Both the position numbers and the translations under genes were made by a program. This document shows positions 58,601 to 64,000 of a stretch of DNA of 64,000 nt, piece by piece; the stretch's first letter is position 1; every line of letters starts with the position of its first letter. This stretch comes from Cloeon dipterum. Lineage: Eukaryota; Arthropoda; Insecta; Ephemeroptera; Baetidae. The notes below the pieces were generated by a model, which made no database searches, was not told where the DNA came from, and worked only from the letters and a program-made list of their open reading frames with translations. The stretch is taken from positions 4,826,501 through 4,890,500 of the forward strand of contig NC_088787.1 in the NCBI RefSeq assembly GCF_949628265.1. Direction: 5' to 3'.

Positions 58601-61600
58601 GTTTAGCACGTTGCATTTTATTTTTATTTGGGAAACAACGGGGATGCCTTCCGGATTTTAATTTAACTTCATTTTTTTTGCATCAGACGCGCAGTATTTC
58701 TTGACTTGGTTTAACTTAAGTTTAGTAATGGAGCATAATTGAGTATTTCCATAATTTTTGTGTGTGTTATCATTAAATTTGTTATGCAGACTCTCCTTGA
58801 GAACACCAATCGATCGATATTTAATTATTTTTTATATTACTTTAAGAATTTATGAACAATAATTTAAGAGGCGTCTGTTTGCTTTTTAACGAAGTGAAAT
58901 GTTTTTAAATTAATCTAATTACAACTAGTTAACCAACAGACAAAAATATAAAAAGTTGAATTTCATATTTTGTATTATATTTATAAATATTTTCAGTTTT
59001 CAAATTAGTTACTTATTTAATAGCAGTAAACAGACCAGACAGAGTAAATATTTTGTAGAGTCGAAAATGAACGACCAATCGATTTATCTCGTTCTTTACC
59101 AAATATGTTTTTAGAAAATTATCAATATGAAAACAGTTTGAATAGTTTTTGACATAAATGTACACATTTGATGCAAAAAAAATCTATGTTAGATGCGGAA
59201 GGACCTCCGGTTTCCGTTTCAGACTGAGGACTCACCGGCACTGGTTTAGGTGCTTTTCGCTGCTTGTCAGCACTGGATTTTGTTAAGTTGGTAACCTGTA
59301 ACATGAAGGATTTTTTTTTGTTAAAATTCTGTTTAAAATTTGGTGCTGTAATTAAAAAAAAAAGGTTTGAAAAGGACGTGAACGCTGATAATCTGAATGT
59401 TTTATTTCCCGCTGCAGTTTGATTAGAATTGCTGGTACTGTATTATTATTTCGGTACTAGAAAAAAATCTGACTTATACAGATTCATTATTTGTTTTCCA
59501 TAAAATTTATATCTCATGCGTTTTACAGCCTTCGAGTCGAATTGTTTCGTTAAAAAATTAATTTTAAGTTTTCAAAACTTCTGGTAAACCATAAATACGT
59601 CTGCGTCATAAGTTAAGACTTGATTTCTCTGTTTTTGTTGAGAAAAGAAAGGACTAAAGTGTAATTTAATATTTAAGAGGGCTCGAGCATTTAGTTTTCC
59701 AGGTTTTTCACCAACACTTTGAACAACTATGAATATTTAGGCAGGTCAAAATTTTGATAAGATTCAAGCTGAGGGAATAGTCAAGGACGAATTATATTAA
59801 TATTGTTAACAAATACCACCAAAAAATATGGATTATAAATTTTAAAATAGTAATTTATGAGAAATAATTTTGAATTCTTAAATATTCAGGGTTGCAACGG
59901 GACCGAATTTTAACAAAAAATGCACAGAAGCACGTTGTTTCACATTTAAATAAATTTGTAAGGGTAAAATGCCAGCTCAAAAACAGGATGAAAAGCGAAA
60001 TATTTGATTAAAATAGACCATCAATGCGACTTGCTTAGTAATTCGACCAACAATATGCAACAAAACAATTATTTCTTGCTATTATTGCAGAAGAAATTAT
60101 CCTTGAAAAGAGGGTTGCATTTTCTTACCATCCAGTTTTTACTAAATTCTTGCGCAAAAGTATTGAAAAAATTAATTTATTTTGCACAATTCATCACCAT
60201 ATTAAAGCAAAATGTTTTAGTCCTGTCATTATTTTGCATGATATTTAATTTTCACGCTCTAAATTTAGTGAAATGAGTAGAAAATTGCACTAAATTTATA
60301 TTAGACCGGCATCTGTCCACACGAAATTGGTGTAAATTAAAAACAAAAAGTTTAAACCAGTGCACTGCAGTTTTTTAAATAAAATACGGGTTTCATTTGC
60401 TACTCCGCTTGAAAATTTGGCACACGCATTGACGATATCTACGATTTTTTTGGTTTAATCGTGTTTTTCCAAATATTCTGCAAGAATTCTTCAATTGCGT
60501 TCAGAGCAGTCAATACCTTCTTTTTTAGGGCACTTCCGCTGCGATTTCAGACTCAATCCTGTCACTGTCCATTAAAAATATTTTTTTTATTTGCTTTCAA
60601 ATGAAATTCAGTACAGTCAATCGCCGTAGAAAAGTGAAAACATTTTGTAAATAAAATAAAAATCTTTGTTGACGTTTCTACGGCGATTTACTAGATTAAT
60701 TTTTGTTTCAAATGAATCAAATACATATAAACAGGTTTTAGTCTAAAATCAAAGCGGAAGTTCCTTAAAATCGAACGTAATAGCTATTGGCGGCTTAAAA
60801 CACTATTTGGGATTTCACAACAATTTTGTTTAAAATATTGTTTTATGTTGTGAAGGACATCAGTGACTTAGAAAATCTTTCCGTCCAGCTCACGTAAGAC
60901 TTTTTAAAATTTCACAATACCATGTTAAGCATGTTAAGGAAAGACTCATTATCTCAAAAACACAACACATACATAGACTTTGAGTAGATTATTTATGGCT
61001 GGACTCTTGCAACACGAAAGAATTTATTTCTCTGTCAATAAAAGAAAACTAAATAAACAATGATTTTAAGAGAAAAACAAACCAGATCCTACGTTTTCGT
61101 GTTTCAAAATACAGTTCATGCCATTGACATGTCCAAATCAACGCCTGTGAATTATAATTGCAAAAAAGCAGCAGAAAAATCATGTGCCACACGCAGAAAG
61201 AAATTCTTAAATCTCCTATAAATATTTTTGCCCCTTAAATTATGAGGTATTAACGGATAAAGCCATTTTGTTCGCGCCGCAGTAAAAAGTCTGGCCTAGA
61301 ACTTGCCACTTTGCAGCTTAAGTCCAACGGACTTTTCACCAATGGCAAAATTGTCTGAATTCACTCTTTTTAACAAGCATCATGGGGCTCAAATTGAAGC
61401 TGACGTCACGTTCATCACGTGACTGTGCTCTGAATCGAGTGTTCGGACAATTTAACCGTAGGCGAAAAAAGTCTATCAGACTTTTGCTGCAAAGTGGTGG
61501 ACTTTTTTCCGCGGCGCGAATGATTTATTTAGGGAAAAATATCATCTGTTGCCATTAGCTGCAACTTCGTGCTAATTAAACCGCAAAAACGCAGAATTAA

Positions 61601-62623
61601 TCTTCCTATCTGCACACCAATTAATGCAAACATTGCTAAAATGCAAGAGCGGTCACGTCCTTTTCGACCTTTTTCACATATATCACGAATTCCGCTGCTG
61701 CTGATAAGAATAAAAACAACAACAGCGGAACTGATAGTCCGTCGGTCGATGCATATTCAAAAATAGTACAAACGAAGCTTACGTTGGTGGCAGGGACGGC
61801 GGTCTGCTTGGCGCTGGCCCTGGCCTGCAGCAGCTCGAGCGCCACCTTTTTCTCCTGCAGCTTGAGCAGCTCCTGCTTTTTCTTCAGCAGCAGGTCCTTG
61901 TTTTTGAGATCGTCAGGAGCACCCTGAGCGATAAATTAATTAATTTATAATAACGTTCAAAAATTATTATTTAAACTCGATTTGTACCTGGAGGAACTTT
62001 GGGTTGACGTGGATGCTGCTGGCCTTGCTGGCTTTGGACACGGGCAGCTGGGCGATGGGCCACGCAGGGTCCAGCAACTGCACCCTGGCGTCCAAAGCGT
62101 ACAATTTTGTCGCGGGGAAAATGTCCGTCCACGAGTTTCGCAGTTTGAACAGCGACGCTCGGGTCTTTTCGTCCACCTGGAGGAACGAAACCGTCAGGCC
62201 TGCTCTCAGGAATAAACAAGACAAAAACAAACTAACCTCCTCGAACACGTTGCAGAAGTTGGTCACTAGGTTGGTCATGAAGAGGTCAATGTAGACCTTC
62301 TTCACGTTCTTGCAAATCGAGTCGATTAAGTAGAAAACAGGCAGTTTGCACTTGGGATCGGCCTGCAAGTCCAAGAGTGACCGTTACAGCATCGATTGTC
62401 CACGCAGATACCGCGTCATCACGTGTGACGTAAATGAGTGAAATTCGCATCTTACCTTGGCGAGCTGTTTTTCGACGGCGTCGACGATGGCCGGCGCGAT
62501 GCTCTTGTTCTCGTCGGCCAGCATGGTCAGCATTTGAATCAGAGGCCTGCTGTTGACCACAAGGTCGGCCAACGAACTTCTAAACTCCTTGATCACCTCT
62601 TGGCCCGCCCTGTCCAGCTCCAT
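46675..62623 (-). CDS. Pcf11: Pcf11, pre-mRNA cleavage complex II subunit and transcription termination factor
   Basis: Eighteen coding exons on the minus strand join in phase without a break: 62456-62623, 62237-62362, 61988-62176, 61783-61923, 59236-59295, 58095-58584, 57059-57233, 54926-55245, 52420-52598, 52250-52355, 50481-50922, 49815-50124, 49007-49451, 48486-48747, 48159-48385, 47821-48038, 47525-47765 and 46675-47096; 1506 residues. Residues 1 to about 140 are the CID that binds the RNA polymerase II C-terminal repeat (EFRSSLADLVVNSRPLIQML; YLIDSICKNV). Then come a lysine-rich coil, a serine/lysine-rich region, alanine and proline-rich linkers, a glycine/arginine/asparagine-rich stretch, and a conserved beta-rich region (exons 12-13). 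Two zinc fingers, YCGIQCSTCGLRF..HLDWHF and EEHCEVCHEHF..HPHCYQDL, which contact CLP1 and other 3'-end factors in the family, lie near residues 1150 and 1250. The C-terminus is acidic/proline-rich and ends CSIM. Nuclear; couples mRNA cleavage with termination. Confidence 0.92.
50920..52250 (-). other. Pcf11 intron 10
   Basis: AT-rich intron of about 1.3 kb. The open frame at 51872-52078 on the other strand has no support. Confidence 0.5.
52599..54925 (-). other. Pcf11 intron 8
   Basis: About 2.3 kb, AT-rich, with the dispersed repeat copy 2 at its 5' end (54710-54900). No nested gene seen. Confidence 0.5.
54710..54900. mobile_element. MITE-like repeat, copy 2
   Basis: Starts agaggtctcagtcacc and ends ggctggctgagacttct, so its ends form imperfect inverted repeats (agtctcagccagcc against aggtctcagtcacc). 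Shares the core gcttaacggctccaaggg and acattttttct..tgcact with 43020-43200. About 190 bp, no coding capacity. Confidence 0.5.
55246..57058 (-). other. Pcf11 intron 7
   Basis: About 1.8 kb of AT-rich intron; nothing recognisable apart from poly-A/T runs. Confidence 0.5.
57180..57206. repeat. GGC/GCC trinucleotide run (polyalanine)
   Basis: gcggcggcggcg.. run in Pcf11 exon 7, encoding eight to nine alanines before MELDIDLRKLE. Confidence 0.85.
59296..61782 (-). other. Pcf11 intron 4
   Basis: Largest intron (2.5 kb). Contains a 14-bp perfect inverted repeat at 60619-60632 / 60675-60688 (aatcgccgtagaaa). CRE-like ctgacgtcacg and cacgtga motifs occur near 61400-61420. No nested gene. Confidence 0.5.
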
Positions 62624-63424
62624 GGTGGCGGCTGGGACGGCGCTTCCGCACGCTCCTCAACGGAAATTCGTCGCCACGCACCTCACAACTTCGTCCAAGA
62701 ATCGGCTCAATCGGCGCTGAGCGCGTCCGAACGCATCGAACGCTCGTTTCTAGGCCGAAAACACAACCAAATTCGCAGAAGCAGTTTCTCGCAACTAGGC
62801 AAAATGGCTGCCCTCCTAGCCGGTGGTCGTACTGGTCGCAGTCCGAATTTACCGGTACCGGTTTACACCGAGAGGCATAATTTACCGGTTATTTAGACGA
62901 TTTTTTTAATAAATACCGGTTTAATGCTTCTAATTTAAGACACGGTTGGGTCTAGTTTGTGTTACCGGTATGACTGTGATGACTGTGACGTCATTTCCTC
63001 AACCGCCGCTTAGGGAAACGCGAAAGCAAGCTACGCGCTGATTGGCCGGCGAACTTTCTCGAGCCAATCAGCGCGACTTTTCCTCTAACCGTACCAGCTT
63101 TCTCGGCCACCTGTCGGCCAGCTTGAAAAGCACACACATCTCGACCCCAAATATGACCATTCAGCGAGCAGATGACACTGCGTGCGTTTTAATTTTTTAA
63201 ATAAGCTGCTGATCCCCTGCTGGGCGTGTGAGGGCGACAATTGTTTTTGACAATATCCCGATCGAGGCGATGCCGTAGGCTGACAGGAGGTGAGCTCCCT
63301 GACCGATTAAACTGCATCAGCGAGGGGAAACCAAAATAGCACGCATTAATTTCGGGGGCGGCGCGGGCAGTGAGGTGTGAAACCCGTTTCCTGACGTCTC
63401 TGATCTGATTCATTGCAGGGGCCG
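62624..63424. promoter_or_regulatory. Divergent Pcf11 / Rab30 promoter region
   Basis: The start codons of Pcf11 (62623, -) and Rab30 (63425, +) are 801 bp apart and face away from each other. Inside are a perfect 13-bp inverted repeat carrying two CCAAT boxes (63034-63046 and 63063-63075), a cluster of ACCGGT motifs (62850-62975), and tgacgtca at about 62986. The Rab30 ATG lies 7 nt after a splice acceptor (cattgcag|ggg), so a non-coding first exon should lie within this region. Confidence 0.6.
63034..63075. promoter_or_regulatory. Inverted CCAAT-box pair
   Basis: cgcgctgattggc and gccaatcagcgcg are exact reverse complements separated by 16 bp. Each contains ATTGG/CCAAT in the preferred NF-Y context (CCAATCA). 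Confidence 0.6.
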
Positions 63425-64000
63425 ATGGACGACTACAAATTCTTGTTCAAGGTGGTGCTGGTCGGCAATGCGGGCGTCGGCAAGACGTGTCTCGTTCGCC
63501 GATTCACACAGGTACGATTTTAAATAAAATTCGAAGGGAACGGAGTTAAAATCCTGGTTTCCAGGGGCTCTTCCCGCCTGGCCAGGGCGCCACCATCGGA
63601 GTCGACTTCATGATCAAGACTGTCGAATTGGAGAACGAGAAGGTCAAGGTGAATTTTGAAGGTGTTATTTTAATTCGATGAAGTGGTGACTTTATTATTT
63701 TGGGTCGGCAGTTGCAAATTTGGGACACGGCCGGCCAGGAACGCTTCCGGTCGATCACGCAGAGCTACTACAGGTCGGCACACGCCCTGATTCTCGTCTA
63801 CGACATCAGCAGCCAGCCGACCTTCGACTGCCTGCAGGACTGGCTCAGGGAAATCGAGGAGTACGCAAGCAATAAAGTGCTCAGGGTGCTTGTCGGTGGG
63901 TGGATTACTCAGGATTAATTCGGGTTTTGTCTAAATTGGGGGTTTTGCAGGCAATAAAACGGACAGGGAGGACCGCGAAATCCCCACGTCGGTCGGAGAG
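63425..64000 (+). CDS. Rab30: Rab30-type small GTPase (3' end beyond the window)
   Basis: Exons 63425-63511, 63565-63648, 63712-63895 and 63951 to the window edge join in phase (phase 0, phase 0, G|GC), giving about 135 residues of an expected 200. It starts [20 protein letters not shown], with the P-loop GNAGVGKT, switch I/effector [12 protein letters not shown], the WDTAGQERF switch II and [19 protein letters not shown]. The guanine motif is [22 protein letters not shown] and [11 protein letters not shown] are hallmarks that separate Rab30 from other Rabs. Rab30 acts in Golgi structure and autophagy-related trafficking in known animals. The ATG is chosen because the family begins with (M)DDY/EDY and an acceptor lies 7 nt upstream. 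Confidence 0.93.

Overview
This window is nuclear DNA from an animal, most likely an insect. The genes are split by short GT-AG introns, non-coding DNA is AT-rich and full of repeats, and no operons are visible. Three genes carry a ZAD domain (zinc-finger-associated domain), which is characteristic of insects, fused to many C2H2 fingers. Leucine-rich-repeat, BTB and C-type-lectin genes of the kind expanded in early-branching insects sit beside them. A mayfly-like genome is my guess, but the species cannot be fixed from the sequence alone.

The left third (1-29 kb) is fast-evolving. It holds an LRR gene (744-3067, +), three related two-exon loci for very short membrane-type peptides (4.8-7.0 kb, -), a C-type lectin gene (8270-8805, +), and a zinc-finger cluster built by segmental duplication. 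ZNF1 (9552-11784), ZNF2 (13643-19268) and ZNF3 (20837-22798) share intron phases and almost identical exon lengths; each encodes an N-terminal ZAD and 13 fingers. Lectin and finger fragments between them mark the copied unit. Intron 2 of ZNF2 holds a 3.66 kb foldback-like inverted repeat with 1.57 kb arms and 90-bp terminal subrepeats. A second LRR gene (24318-26355, -) carries apparent frameshifts. It lies head to head with ZNF4 (26874-28590, +), in which a BTB/BACK-like N-terminus replaces ZAD and joins the finger sequence inside an exon.

The middle (29-43 kb) is gene-poor. It has two small zinc-finger genes (30465-31075 +; 32354-33156 -), dispersed repeats, a 1 kb minisatellite of 22-23 bp units (37632-38657), a hAT-like repeat region containing a 140-bp hairpin, and a small two-exon finger gene (41364-42422).

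The right third (43-64 kb) holds conserved housekeeping genes. These are the 3' half of a BCR/ABR-type RhoGAP gene (C2 plus RhoGAP; 42949-44587, +), an orphan signal-peptide exon (45339-45429, -), all 18 coding exons of the mRNA 3'-end-processing factor Pcf11 (62623 down to 46675, -; 1506 residues), and the first four coding exons of Rab30 (63425 to the window edge, +). Pcf11 and Rab30 diverge from an 800-bp shared promoter region with an inverted pair of CCAAT boxes. Many introns and exon joins were assigned by hand from splice consensus and reading phase, so boundaries may be off by a base or two and most 5' untranslated exons are unknown.
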